Positions 1 to 7,915 of a stretch of 9,321 nt of DNA are shown here, in pieces. How positions within the stretch are numbered: position 1 is the stretch's first letter; each line of letters opens with the position of its first letter. The translations under genes were made by a program, and so were the position numbers. Source of the stretch: Fluviibacter sp964498255 (GTDB lineage Bacteria > Pseudomonadota > Gammaproteobacteria > Burkholderiales > Rhodocyclaceae); contig CAZCGW010000043.1 of assembly GCA_964498255.1 (NCBI GenBank), positions 1-9,321 of the forward strand, written 5' to 3'. A model generated the notes under the pieces. The model saw nothing but the letters and a program-made list of their open reading frames with translations. It was not told where the DNA came from and did no database searches.

Positions 1-50
1 AGGCCAGTGAAGCCGCCATGGAACAACGCAAGAAAGAGGGCTACTTCTAA
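1..50 (+). CDS. cysD: CysD, sulfate adenylyltransferase subunit 2 (3' end only)
   Basis: Only the last 15 codons and the stop are in the window; the first complete codon is at position 3. The visible residues are ASEAAMEQRKKEGYF, and the basic stretch followed by EGYF matches the usual C-terminus of CysD, the PP-loop subunit of ATP sulfurylase that makes adenosine 5'-phosphosulfate from ATP and sulfate. The identity is secured by the next gene: the TAA stop shares its last base with the ATG of cysN, the standard cysDN arrangement. The rest of the gene and the operon promoter lie to the left of the window. Confidence 0.9.
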   Translation, partial: ASEAAMEQRKKEGYF

Positions 51-1336
51 TGACTGGCCAACAACACATTGAAGATCACGGCCTGCTGCGCTTTCTCACC
101 TGCGGCAGTGTTGATGATGGCAAGAGCACGCTGATTGGCCGCCTGCTGTTTGATACCAAAACCATTCTGGTGGACACACTAAGCAATCTGGCACGCACCT
201 CGGAGCGTCGTGGCCTGACCAGCGTTGACTTATCGCTACTAACCGATGGCCTGCAAGCCGAACGCGAACAGGGCATTACGATTGATGTAGCTTATCGCTA
301 CTTCTCGACCGGTACCCGCAAATACATCATCGCGGATGCGCCGGGGCATGAGCAGTACACCCGCAATATGGTGACGGCAGCTTCGACGGCGGATCTGGCG
401 ATTATTCTGGTGGATGCCCGCCGCGGGATTCTGACCCAGACGCGTCGTCACGCCAAAATCTGCCAACTGCTGGGCATTCCGCAGATCGTAGTGGCCATCA
501 ACAAGATGGATCTGGTGAACTACGACGTGCAGGTATTTGCCAAGCTGCAGGAAGAGTTTGCGCAAGTGGCTGCGACGATTGGTCTCGAAAAAGTCCGCTA
601 CGTACCGATGTCTGCCCTAGAAGGTGACATGATCGTCGACCGTGGTGAATCGATGAACTGGTACGAAGGCCCAACGTTGTTGGAGATTCTTGAATCCGCA
701 CCGAATAGCCACAGCGAAACTCCGACACACCACGAACAGTTCCGCATGCCGGTACAGCTGGTGTGCCGCCCGCAGGACTCTGCGAATCCTGAGCTCCACG
801 ATTACCGTGGTTTCATGGGTCGTATCAGCTCTGGTGTGGTTCGCCCGGGCGATGAAGTGATTGCCCTGCCTTCGGGCCAGCGCAGTACCGTGAGCCATGT
901 TGAGCTTGGCGGCGTTGCCCTGAGCGAAGGCGTTGCCGAACAGTCCGTGACTATTCGTCTGGCCGATGAAATCGATATCTCGCGTGGCGACATGATTGCG
1001 CATCCGGATACAGCGCCACAGGTTGTTAAAGAAGCTCAGGCCATGGTCTGCTGGCTTTCTGAAACACCGCTGGATCGCGCCCGTACCTATGCGCTGCGTC
1101 AGACAACCCGCACGGTGAAGGCCAAGATTGCCGATATTCCATTCCGCCTAGATATCAATACGCTGACTCAGGATGCTGCGCCTTCTCAGCTGCAGATGAA
1201 TGACATCGCCACGATTAACTTGCGTCTGGCCCAGCCGATCTGCTGTGACAGCTACAAGCACAACCGTAGCACCGGCGCATTCATTCTGATTGACGAAGCC
1301 ACGAACAATACCGTCGGCGCGGGCATGCTCCTGTAA
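50..1336 (+). CDS. cysN: CysN, sulfate adenylyltransferase subunit 1 (GTPase)
   Basis: This is the GTPase subunit of the CysDN ATP sulfurylase. It couples GTP hydrolysis to formation of adenosine 5'-phosphosulfate, the first step of cytoplasmic sulfate assimilation. The 428-residue protein has a complete EF-Tu-like G domain: G1 P-loop GSVDDGKST (19-27), G2 region REQGITID (72-79), G3 DAPGH (96-100), G4 NKMD (151-154) and a G5-like SAL (188-190). Beta-barrel domains II and III follow from about residue 230, including RGFMGRISSG and SYKHNRSTGAFILID. The length fits stand-alone CysN; there is no C-terminal CysC (APS kinase) fusion. The ATG overlaps the cysD stop by one base, and GAGGG lies nine bases upstream inside cysD, so coupled translation is likely. 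Confidence 0.96.
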   Translation: MTGQQHIEDHGLLRFLTCGSVDDGKSTLIGRLLFDTKTILVDTLSNLARTSERRGLTSVDLSLLTDGLQAEREQGITIDVAYRYFSTGTRKYIIADAPGHEQYTRNMVTAASTADLAIILVDARRGILTQTRRHAKICQLLGIPQIVVAINKMDLVNYDVQVFAKLQEEFAQVAATIGLEKVRYVPMSALEGDMIVDRGESMNWYEGPTLLEILESAPNSHSETPTHHEQFRMPVQLVCRPQDSANPELHDYRGFMGRISSGVVRPGDEVIALPSGQRSTVSHVELGGVALSEGVAEQSVTIRLADEIDISRGDMIAHPDTAPQVVKEAQAMVCWLSETPLDRARTYALRQTTRTVKAKIADIPFRLDINTLTQDAAPSQLQMNDIATINLRLAQPICCDSYKHNRSTGAFILIDEATNNTVGAGMLL

Positions 1337-1346
1337 CATCAGGGGC

Positions 1347-2777
1347 ATGCCGCCGCTATTGATTCCCGTTGTTGTATTCATCGAGGGCTTTTGCTCCCTC
1401 GGTGCGGAGATCATTGCGTTGCGCCGACTGGTGCCCCACGTCGGTAGTTCTATTGTTGTTACGGCACCTACGATCGGGTTTTTTCTGCTGGCGCTTGCTC
1501 TCGGCTATGCAGCCGGTGCCAAAATTAATGCGCGTTATCTACCGGTAGTTGCACGCAACTTCCTGATATCTGCATTGCTGCTAGGCATCGGGTTTTCTAC
1601 CCCCTTCGTCAATGGCCTTTTTACGCACGTGCAGCCTGTGTGGCTGGCGTATACGCTGCTGATTGGTGGGATTCTCTGCCCACTGGCCTGGTTACTAGGT
1701 CAAACAGTACCGGCACTCACCAATCTGATGCAAACCCAGCGCACGGGTGAGGCCAGCGGCATGGCGCTTTACTGGTCGACCCTCGGCTCGTTTCTAGGTT
1801 CACTCGGACTTTCTGTATTGGTGATGCAGTGGCTGGGGATTTCTGCAGCTGTCGCACTTTGTGCCCTCTTTTTACTGATCGGTGCGTTAAGGTTGCAAGT
1901 GGCGCCAGATGTTCGCTCCCGACGCTGGCAGGTGTTGGCCGCCTTTCTTGCCGCGACTTTGTTGATTATTGGTTTAAACGTTCCGCTATTGCGCGGGCAG
2001 CTTTTGAATGAGCCCCAGGAAGCGACTGAAACGGCCTATGCCGATTATTCGGTGATCCACACCGAAACACCCGAGGGTGACCCGATACGGGTCTTCAAGG
2101 TCAACAGTTCAACCGCTTCGCTGATTGGCGATGGCAATGACAAAAATTCGCCACCCCGCTACGCCCGTTATATTGATTACCTGCGTCAAACGCTGATCAA
2201 CGATCTCAAGCTGAGAGACAGCGAGATCCTGGTGCTAGGTGCCGGGGGTTTTACGCTGTCCCACAAGGAACCGCTGAATCACTACACCTTCGTCGACATC
2301 GATCCTAAAATCCAATCCATCGCAGAACAGCAGTTTCTGCACGAACCGATTCGTGGGCAATTTGTTGTGGATGATGCGCGCCACTTTGTGACGGCAGCCG
2401 CCAAGCAATCGGACAAACGTTTTGATGCGGTGGTGGTTGATGTATACAGTTCACACCACAATATTCCGAGCCATCTGATCACCCGGGAGTTCTGGAGTGA
2501 CACCCGGCAAGTGCTTAAACCGAATGGGGTGTTACTGGCCAACCTGATTCTGGATAGCAAACTGCAAAGCGATTACGCGCGCAATGTCCTGGCAACCATT
2601 GAATCGGTGTATGGACGCTGCGCGGTAGAAGTGCTGCATAAAGACCGCCCGCTGGCCAACGTTGAAGTGCTTTGCCAGAACGGCGGCTCGGGTTTAGGCA
2701 ACAAGTCTGCCCGCACCTACTCTGATGAAAAAAATGCCGCGGATATCGACCACGCCCGGGCCAATGCCGGGCGCTGA
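1347..2777 (+). CDS. Membrane protein with C-terminal spermidine-synthase-like domain
   Basis: The protein has 476 residues in two parts. The first ~215 are very hydrophobic, with about seven candidate membrane helices (near 4-22, 35-57, 72-92, 98-120, 141-160, 163-182 and 194-214). The remainder resembles the Rossmann-fold methyltransferase-like domain of spermidine synthases: motif I ILVLGAGGFTLS (294-305), acidic VDIDP (316-320), DDARHF (342-347), VVVDVYSSHHNIPSHL (362-376) and LKPNGVLLANLI (390-401). This is the build of the fused membrane/spermidine-synthase family. Aminopropyl transfer is a family inference; substrate and reaction are unknown. ATG 1347 was chosen because a longer reading from TTG 1290 would lie inside cysN. 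The AGGGG just before ATG 1347 is only one base away, so TTG 1359 is an alternative start. The gap of ten bases after cysN suggests co-transcription. Confidence 0.82.
   Translation: MPPLLIPVVVFIEGFCSLGAEIIALRRLVPHVGSSIVVTAPTIGFFLLALALGYAAGAKINARYLPVVARNFLISALLLGIGFSTPFVNGLFTHVQPVWLAYTLLIGGILCPLAWLLGQTVPALTNLMQTQRTGEASGMALYWSTLGSFLGSLGLSVLVMQWLGISAAVALCALFLLIGALRLQVAPDVRSRRWQVLAAFLAATLLIIGLNVPLLRGQLLNEPQEATETAYADYSVIHTETPEGDPIRVFKVNSSTASLIGDGNDKNSPPRYARYIDYLRQTLINDLKLRDSEILVLGAGGFTLSHKEPLNHYTFVDIDPKIQSIAEQQFLHEPIRGQFVVDDARHFVTAAAKQSDKRFDAVVVDVYSSHHNIPSHLITREFWSDTRQVLKPNGVLLANLILDSKLQSDYARNVLATIESVYGRCAVEVLHKDRPLANVEVLCQNGGSGLGNKSARTYSDEKNAADIDHARANAGR
2753..2773. terminator. GC-rich hairpin at the convergent junction (possible weak terminator)
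   Basis: A perfect 7-bp stem (CGCCCGG with CCGGGCG, 7-base loop) sits in the last codons of the spermidine-synthase-like gene, just before its stop at 2775-2777. The opposing rlmB gene stops only nine bases further on. Neither strand has a T-tract after the stem, so it is not a classical intrinsic terminator, but it is the only strong hairpin at this end-to-end junction. It may pause polymerase or protect 3' ends. A smaller GCGT/ACGC stem lies at 2784-2794 over the rlmB stop. Confidence 0.3.
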
Positions 2778-2786
2778 TCTTAAGCG

Positions 2787-3527
2787 TTAAACGCGACGGC
2801 GACGCACTGCCTCGAATAGACAGACCCCTGCCGCTACCGAAACATTGAGGCTTTCAACTGAGCCCGCCATAGGAATCTTGACCAGGGAGTCGCAGGTTTC
2901 ACGGGTTAGGCGACGCATACCATCGCCTTCGGCACCCATCACCCAGGCCACACCTACGGGCCACTGCGCCGTATAGAGATCTTCGGTCGCTTCGCCCGCA
3001 GTACCCACGACCCAGATGTCGCGCTCTTTGAGTTCGCGCAGGGTCCGCGCCAGGTTAGTGACCATGATGTACGGCACGGTCTCTGCAGCACCCGAAGCCG
3101 CCTTCATGGCCACGTCTGTGAGTCCTACGGCACGATCTTTCGGTGCAATGACTGCATGCACACCGGCGGCATCGGCCACGCGTAGGCAGGCCCCCAGATT
3201 GCGTGGATCTGTAATGCCATCGAGCACCAACAAAAACGGCGGCTCTTCCAGCGTATCGAGCACATCATCGAGATGAATGGCTTTCTGGCGGGCATCCACC
3301 CGGGCAACAACACCTTGATGTCGTGCATTGGGTGCCATGCCTTCAATACGCGGGTTTTCTACGGTAACAACACGCGCACCGATCTGCTCGGCAAGGCGCA
3401 ACAAATCTTTAACGCGACGATCCTGCCGGTTGTTATCTAGATAAATTTCTTTAACGCTTTCCGGGTCGTGACGCAAACGCGCCATGATGGGATGAAAGCC
3501 ATGAATCAAACGGGTATTGCTACTCAT
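2787..3527 (-). CDS. rlmB: RlmB, 23S rRNA (guanosine-2251-2'-O)-methyltransferase
   Basis: This SpoU-family (SPOUT, trefoil-knot) enzyme transfers a methyl group from SAM to the 2'-hydroxyl of G2251 in the P-loop of 23S rRNA. The 246-residue length is normal for RlmB. An N-terminal substrate-binding region begins with LIHGFHPI (7-14). The knot domain carries motif 1 DGITDPRNLGACLRVA (103-118, with Asn110 and Arg116), motif 2 VMGAEGDGMRRL (196-207, with Glu200) and motif 3 IPMAGSVESLNVSVAAG (218-234, with Ser226 and Asn228). The ATG overlaps the rnr TGA stop in an ATGA quadruplet, so it is probably translated by ribosomes finishing rnr. The rnr-rlmB pairing is conserved in E. coli and supports RlmB over TrmH or RlmH-type relatives. 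Confidence 0.94.
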   Translation of the reverse strand: MSSNTRLIHGFHPIMARLRHDPESVKEIYLDNNRQDRRVKDLLRLAEQIGARVVTVENPRIEGMAPNARHQGVVARVDARQKAIHLDDVLDTLEEPPFLLVLDGITDPRNLGACLRVADAAGVHAVIAPKDRAVGLTDVAMKAASGAAETVPYIMVTNLARTLRELKERDIWVVGTAGEATEDLYTAQWPVGVAWVMGAEGDGMRRLTRETCDSLVKIPMAGSVESLNVSVAAGVCLFEAVRRRRV

Positions 3528-6289
3528 GAGGTTGCTCGTTTACTACGGTTACTGGAAGCCGGTTTGGCCTTTGCTTTGGGCTTGGCGGCCGGTTTTGCAT
3601 TCGTCGTCTTAGTCTTTGCCGAAACCACTTTTGCCGCGGGTTTAGCAGCTGCTTTGGGGGTGGATTTGCTTGCCGGTTTTGGCGCACCGCGTGATTTTAC
3701 GGCAGTTGCCGCAGATGGCTTTGCTTTAGGGTTAGATTTTGTCTTGGCCGCAGTTTTTTTGGCAGGTTTACCGGCAGTATCATGAGGTTTGCCACCGGTT
3801 TGTTTACCGCCAGAACCATGACGCCCCAGCTGTCGGGACTTGCCGGCTGGTGTGCCTGACGCTCCTGTGGGCGCGCCTTTTTTACGGGGGCTCGACTGCG
3901 CTTTGTCCAATTCCATATCCAGCAGGTGTCGTTCTACGGCAACCGGGCGCCCGGTTTTACGGCTTCGTTCCTGAGCAAGCGCATCGCGATCGCTACGGGT
4001 TGCCTCTGTAGGCTGCACGGCCTCGTCTAGCGCCGTTGCCGGCACAAAATCGATACGGTTGCTTTCCAGATCTGCGCGCACCAGTTTGACACGCAAACGA
4101 TCTCCCACACGATATTGCTGCTTGGTACGTTCACCGATCAGGCAGTGGCGGATCGGGTCGTGGTGGAAATAGTCGGTGCCCAATTCAGAGATATGTACCA
4201 GGCCTTCGACATACACCTGATCCAGCGTGACGAAAGCACCAAAGGCGGTGACACCGGAGATGGTGCCATCAAAAACTTCGCCAATCCGATCCTGCATGTA
4301 ATAGCACTTGAGCCAGGCTTCGACATCGCGTGTAGCCTCATCGGCACGGCGCTCGGTGGCTGAGCAGTGCAACCCAATTTCTTCCCAGGCGGCTTCATTG
4401 GCAGGGAGCGGCGCCTTCTCGTACTTGAGAGCGGCTTTAATGGCCCGGTGCACGAGCAAGTCTGGATAACGACGAATCGGTGATGTGAAGTGCGTGTAGT
4501 ACTCGTAGGCCAAACCAAAGTGGCCGATATTGTCCGGGCTATAGATGGCCTGTTGCATGGAGCGCAGCAGGATCGTTTGCAGCAGCGAGAAGTCCGGACG
4601 CTCACGGATCTGATCAAGCAGTTTGCCGTAGTCTTTACCTGTCGGCGAATCGCCGCCTTCAAGACCCAGTCCAAATTCCTTCATGAAGTCACGCAGGGCT
4701 TCAAGCTTGGCTGGCGCCGGCGTGCCATGAATACGGAACAACCCTGGCTGCTTTTTCTTTTCAAGGAAATCCGCGGCGCAAACGTTCGCGGCGAGCATGC
4801 ATTCTTCAATGAGTCGATGAGCATCATTCCGGATGACCGGCACAATCGCTTCTATCTTGCCCTGGTCGTTAAAGCGCATTTGCGTTTCAACGGTATCAAA
4901 ATCAATAGCACCGCGTTTGAAACGAGCGGCATGCAGCGTTTTAAACAAGGCATAGAGGGTATGCAACTGAGGCTGCACAGCTTGATGCACGACTGTTGCA
5001 GGTTGCGCCTCTCCAGATAACCAGCTCCAGACCTGGTTATAGGTTAGGCGTGCGCGTGAACGGAATACGGCAGGATAAAAACGGTATTTAGTCACTTCAC
5101 CGCTGGCATCAATCTGCGCATCGCACACCATGGCCAGACGATCGACATCCGGATTCAAAGAGCACAAACCATTGGATAGTTTTTCCGGCAACATGGGGAT
5201 AACACGGCGCGGGAAATACACCGAGTTGCCGCGCGCTGTCGCTTCTGTATCGAGTGCAGAGCCCGGGCGCACGTAATGCGACACATCGGCAATGGCCACC
5301 ACCAGACGCCAGCCTTTACCCTTAGGCAAGGCTTCGGCAAAGACCGCATCATCAAAGTCTTTGGCCGTTTCACCATCAATGGTAACCAAAGGCAGATCAC
5401 GTAGATCTTCACGCTTACCGAGATCACGTTCAACTACCACTTCTTCCGGTAGCTTGGCGGCTTCATCAATAACTGCTTTAGGGAACTCGAAGGGCAGATC
5501 GTGTTTGCGCAGCGCGATCTCAATTTCCATGCCGGGGTCTGCATAGTTACCAAGCACTTCCTTGATGCGCCCCACGGGTAGCGTGCGCTTACCGGGCTGC
5601 TCAAGAATTTCTGCAACGACCACCTGCCCCGGGTTTACCACCGGTGTATTGGCATCGGCTTTACGCGGGCGGCGGGAGCGTCCTGCCGCGGGCGTTTCCC
5701 CTGCCAGAACAATGCGTGTATGCAAGCGGCGGTCTTCTGGCACCACATAACGCACACCGTATTCATCGAACACCCGACCAACGACTTCGGTGTTGGCGCG
5801 TTCGGTCACTTCGACAATGCTGCCTTCCGGGCGACCACGACGATCAGTCCCGGTAACGCGTACGAGCACACGGTCGCCATGCAGCGCTTTTTCCATCTGG
5901 CGGTTATCCAGAAAGATATCTGCGCTTTTATCGCGACCAATCGATGTTTCTGGACGGGCAAAGCCAAAGCCATCCGGGTGACCTTCGATACGACAGGCAA
6001 TTAGATCAGCCTTATTCGGCAGGATGAGCGCACCCTTGCGATTACGCATGAGTTGGCCTTCACGCTCCATGGCGCGAATACGACGTTCAAAAGCAATTTG
6101 CTCATCATCATTAATGGCCAGTTTGGCCGCCAGAGCCGATTCGCTCATCGGACAGGCCGCCGCTTCCAGCGTTTGCATCATGTATTCACGTGATGGCAGC
6201 GGGTTTTCGTACTTCTCTTTTTCCCGTTCGTAAAACGGATCGAGCCGACGTATTTTGGCGACTCGGTTGGAATTCTTTGACATTTTCAT
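3524..6289 (-). CDS. rnr: RNase R, 3'-5' exoribonuclease, with long basic tail
   Basis: RNase R degrades structured RNA from the 3' end and acts in mRNA decay, rRNA quality control and tmRNA-linked turnover. With the start used here the protein has 921 residues. It shows a winged-helix-like N-terminus (~25-85), two cold-shock domains (~90-250), the RNB catalytic domain (~295-630) and an S1 domain (~668-750, GEVFDGTISGVTAFGAF). The catalytic cluster IDGETAKDFDD places Asp305, 311, 313 and 314 in the family pattern; SVYFP and HFTSPIRRYPDL are also present. The last ~170 residues form a Lys/Ala/Pro-rich, low-complexity tail. ATG 6289 (MKMSKN) is chosen because AGAAG lies five bases upstream; ATG 6283 (MSKN) is possible. 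An upstream in-frame codon at 6349 is rejected because it lies inside the tRNA. No strong promoter is visible on this strand. Confidence 0.95.
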   Translation of the reverse strand: MKMSKNSNRVAKIRRLDPFYEREKEKYENPLPSREYMMQTLEAAACPMSESALAAKLAINDDEQIAFERRIRAMEREGQLMRNRKGALILPNKADLIACRIEGHPDGFGFARPETSIGRDKSADIFLDNRQMEKALHGDRVLVRVTGTDRRGRPEGSIVEVTERANTEVVGRVFDEYGVRYVVPEDRRLHTRIVLAGETPAAGRSRRPRKADANTPVVNPGQVVVAEILEQPGKRTLPVGRIKEVLGNYADPGMEIEIALRKHDLPFEFPKAVIDEAAKLPEEVVVERDLGKREDLRDLPLVTIDGETAKDFDDAVFAEALPKGKGWRLVVAIADVSHYVRPGSALDTEATARGNSVYFPRRVIPMLPEKLSNGLCSLNPDVDRLAMVCDAQIDASGEVTKYRFYPAVFRSRARLTYNQVWSWLSGEAQPATVVHQAVQPQLHTLYALFKTLHAARFKRGAIDFDTVETQMRFNDQGKIEAIVPVIRNDAHRLIEECMLAANVCAADFLEKKKQPGLFRIHGTPAPAKLEALRDFMKEFGLGLEGGDSPTGKDYGKLLDQIRERPDFSLLQTILLRSMQQAIYSPDNIGHFGLAYEYYTHFTSPIRRYPDLLVHRAIKAALKYEKAPLPANEAAWEEIGLHCSATERRADEATRDVEAWLKCYYMQDRIGEVFDGTISGVTAFGAFVTLDQVYVEGLVHISELGTDYFHHDPIRHCLIGERTKQQYRVGDRLRVKLVRADLESNRIDFVPATALDEAVQPTEATRSDRDALAQERSRKTGRPVAVERHLLDMELDKAQSSPRKKGAPTGASGTPAGKSRQLGRHGSGGKQTGGKPHDTAGKPAKKTAAKTKSNPKAKPSAATAVKSRGAPKPASKSTPKAAAKPAAKVVSAKTKTTNAKPAAKPKAKAKPASSNRSKRATS

Positions 6290-6304
6290 TCTTTCTTCTA
6301 TAAT
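6277..6304 (+). promoter_or_regulatory. Consensus sigma-70 promoter for tRNA-Leu, overlapping the rnr start
   Basis: The plus strand reads TTGACA (6277-6282), a 16-base spacer, then TATAAT (6299-6304). Both hexamers match the sigma-70 consensus at all six positions. The expected transcription start is near 6311, leaving a leader of roughly ten bases before the tRNA at 6322. The -35 box lies over the first codons of rnr on the other strand (its complement runs through ATG TCA A), and the spacer covers both candidate rnr start codons and the Shine-Dalgarno-like sequence. The region just after TATAAT is not the GC-rich discriminator typical of strongly stringent stable-RNA promoters. Confidence 0.88.
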
Positions 6305-6321
6305 TCTGTTTCTTCGCACCT

Positions 6322-6406
<85 letters not shown>

Positions 6407-6419
6407 ACGAATAACATTG

Positions 6420-6448
6420 AACCCGCCTTGTGCGGGTTTTTTGTTTTT
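6420..6448 (+). terminator. Intrinsic terminator of tRNA-Leu
   Basis: A 7-bp stem, AACCCGC (6420-6426) with GCGGGTT (6432-6438) around loop CTTGT, runs straight into six T residues (6437-6442) and, after one G, five more T residues. It begins 14 bases after the tRNA CCA end. On the opposite strand the stem is preceded by A residues and has no T-tract after it, so it should stop only plus-strand transcription and let minus-strand transcripts heading for rnr pass. Confidence 0.88.
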
Positions 6449-6543
6449 GGGCACTTTATCATCTTTATGTGGCCGGCCCATTTCATCACATGAGCCCCAT
6501 ATTGAGCCAGATCCTTTAAAGACAATAGGACGGCTCTAAAGTA

Positions 6544-6572
6544 TTGAGCCCGCTGACGCGGGCTCAAATTTT
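6544..6572. terminator. 10-bp perfect hairpin downstream of purA
   Basis: TTGAGCCCGC (6544-6553) and GCGGGCTCAA (6558-6567) form a perfect 10-bp stem with loop TGAC, eleven bases past the purA stop. By position it is the purA terminator. However, the T-tract in the purA direction is poor (TACTTTAG), while the plus-strand side has a run of four T. It may act in both directions, blocking tRNA read-through into antisense purA and partly stopping purA transcripts. Some read-through from purA into rnr is therefore plausible. Confidence 0.65.
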
Positions 6573-6577
6573 GCAGA

Positions 6578-7885
6578 TCAGGCGAAGGGGTGAACACGAA
6601 CAATCGTTTCATCCCGTTCAGGGCCGGTAGAGACAATTGCTACCGGAACACCTGTTACCTGCTCGAGTCGCAGCAGGTAATCACGTGCCGCCTGCGGCAG
6701 ATCTTCCCAGCGTTTTACGCCAAAGGTGGTTTCAGACCAACCCGGCATGCTTTCGTAGATCGGCTCACAACGCGCCACGTCATCCGCGCCCAGCGGCAGC
6801 AGATCCAGCATTTTGCCGTCGAGCTTGTAGCCGGTGCAGATCTTCAGTTCTTCAATGCCATCCAGCACGTCGAGCTTGGTGATGCACAGGCCTGTGAGAC
6901 CATTGATCATGGCCGAGCGACGCATAGCGGCTGCGTCGTACCAGCCACAACGGCGCTTACGACCGGTAACGGTACCGAACTCGCGACCGACGGTAGACAT
7001 CTGATAACCCGGTGCACCTTCGGTGTCGATGTCCAGTTCTGTCGGGAACGGGCCGCCGCCCACACGCGTTGTATAGGCCTTGGTGATACCGAGGATGTAA
7101 TGCAGCATGCTCGGACCCACACCCGTACCCGCCGATGCCTGGCCAGCCACACAGTTGGATGACGTTACAAATGGATAGGTACCGTGATCGATATCTAGGA
7201 GCGTGCCCTGTGCGCCTTCGAACAGCAGGTTCTGACCGGCTTTATTGGCAGCATAGAGCGCTGCCGATACATCGCCGACCATTGGCTTGATCTGCTCGGC
7301 ATCAGCCAGTGCCTGAGCCAGAATTGTGGCGTGATCCAGTGGCTCAGCACCCAGGTACTGGGTCAGCACGAAGTTATGGTATTCCAGCACTTCCTTGAGC
7401 TTGGCCGACAATGTTTCCGGATGGAACAGGTCGTAAACACGTAGCGCACGACGCGCCACTTTGTCTTCGTAGGTCGGGCCAATGCCTTTGCCGGTCGTAC
7501 CAATCTTGGTGTCGCTGCAGCGCTTGGCTTCACGTGCACGATCCAGCGCCGAGTGGTACGGCAGAATTACCGGGCAACCCGGGCTAATGGTGACACGACC
7601 ACGCACCTTGAGGCCATCGGCTTCCAGGGTGGCGATTTCGCTCAGCAGGTGATGCACATCCAGCACCACACCATTACCGATGTAGCAATGGACGCCATCA
7701 CGCACGATGCCCGAAGGCACGAGGTTCAGCTTGTATTCTTTTTCACCGATGACGAGCGTATGGCCAGCATTATGGCCGCCCTGAAAGCGGACAACACCAC
7801 CAGCGTTATCTGTTAGCCAGTCGACGATCTTGCCTTTGCCTTCGTCGCCCCACTGGGTACCCACTACTACGATATTTTTAGCCAT
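6578..7885 (-). CDS. purA: PurA, adenylosuccinate synthetase
   Basis: PurA joins IMP and aspartate with GTP to give adenylosuccinate, the first committed step from IMP to AMP, in the cytoplasm. The 435-residue length matches the family. The N-terminus MAKNIVVVGTQWGDEGKGK contains the P-loop-like motif with the catalytic Asp14, and GGHNAGHT supplies the partner His42. Further family blocks are GTTGKGIGPTYEDK, FEGAQGTLLDIDHGTYPFVTSSN (approximately mid-protein) and the switch block EFGTVTGRKRRCGWYDA. The start at 7885 gives the standard MAKN N-terminus; an in-frame extension to 7993 would overlap hisZ and is not family-like. The Shine-Dalgarno match is weak. The gene follows hisZ after 46 bases on the same strand. 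Confidence 0.97.
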   Translation of the reverse strand: MAKNIVVVGTQWGDEGKGKIVDWLTDNAGGVVRFQGGHNAGHTLVIGEKEYKLNLVPSGIVRDGVHCYIGNGVVLDVHHLLSEIATLEADGLKVRGRVTISPGCPVILPYHSALDRAREAKRCSDTKIGTTGKGIGPTYEDKVARRALRVYDLFHPETLSAKLKEVLEYHNFVLTQYLGAEPLDHATILAQALADAEQIKPMVGDVSAALYAANKAGQNLLFEGAQGTLLDIDHGTYPFVTSSNCVAGQASAGTGVGPSMLHYILGITKAYTTRVGGGPFPTELDIDTEGAPGYQMSTVGREFGTVTGRKRRCGWYDAAAMRRSAMINGLTGLCITKLDVLDGIEELKICTGYKLDGKMLDLLPLGADDVARCEPIYESMPGWSETTFGVKRWEDLPQAARDYLLRLEQVTGVPVAIVSTGPERDETIVRVHPFA

Positions 7886-7915
7886 ACGTAACGTCTGTTC
7901 TAAGAAAGTTGAATC

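Noticed and set aside
1290..1346. TTG start of the spermidine-synthase-like protein inside cysN
   Set aside because: It would give a 47-base overlap, and the extra polar residues precede what looks like a natural N-terminal membrane helix.
4138..5020. Overlapping 176- and 178-residue reading frames within rnr
   Set aside because: They are shadows of the rnr frame with low-quality composition and no recognisable motifs; the RNase R domains across this region are intact.
6470..6479. GGCCGGCC palindrome in the purA-tRNA intergenic region
   Set aside because: A single short palindrome with no partner copy or adjoining element; probably chance.
6443..6543. Possible minus-strand promoters for rnr (for example TTGTCT upstream of CAATAT, or TTGAGC upstream of AATACT)
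   Set aside because: Hexamers match only three or four of six positions with poor spacing, or overlap the terminator stem; not strong enough to list.
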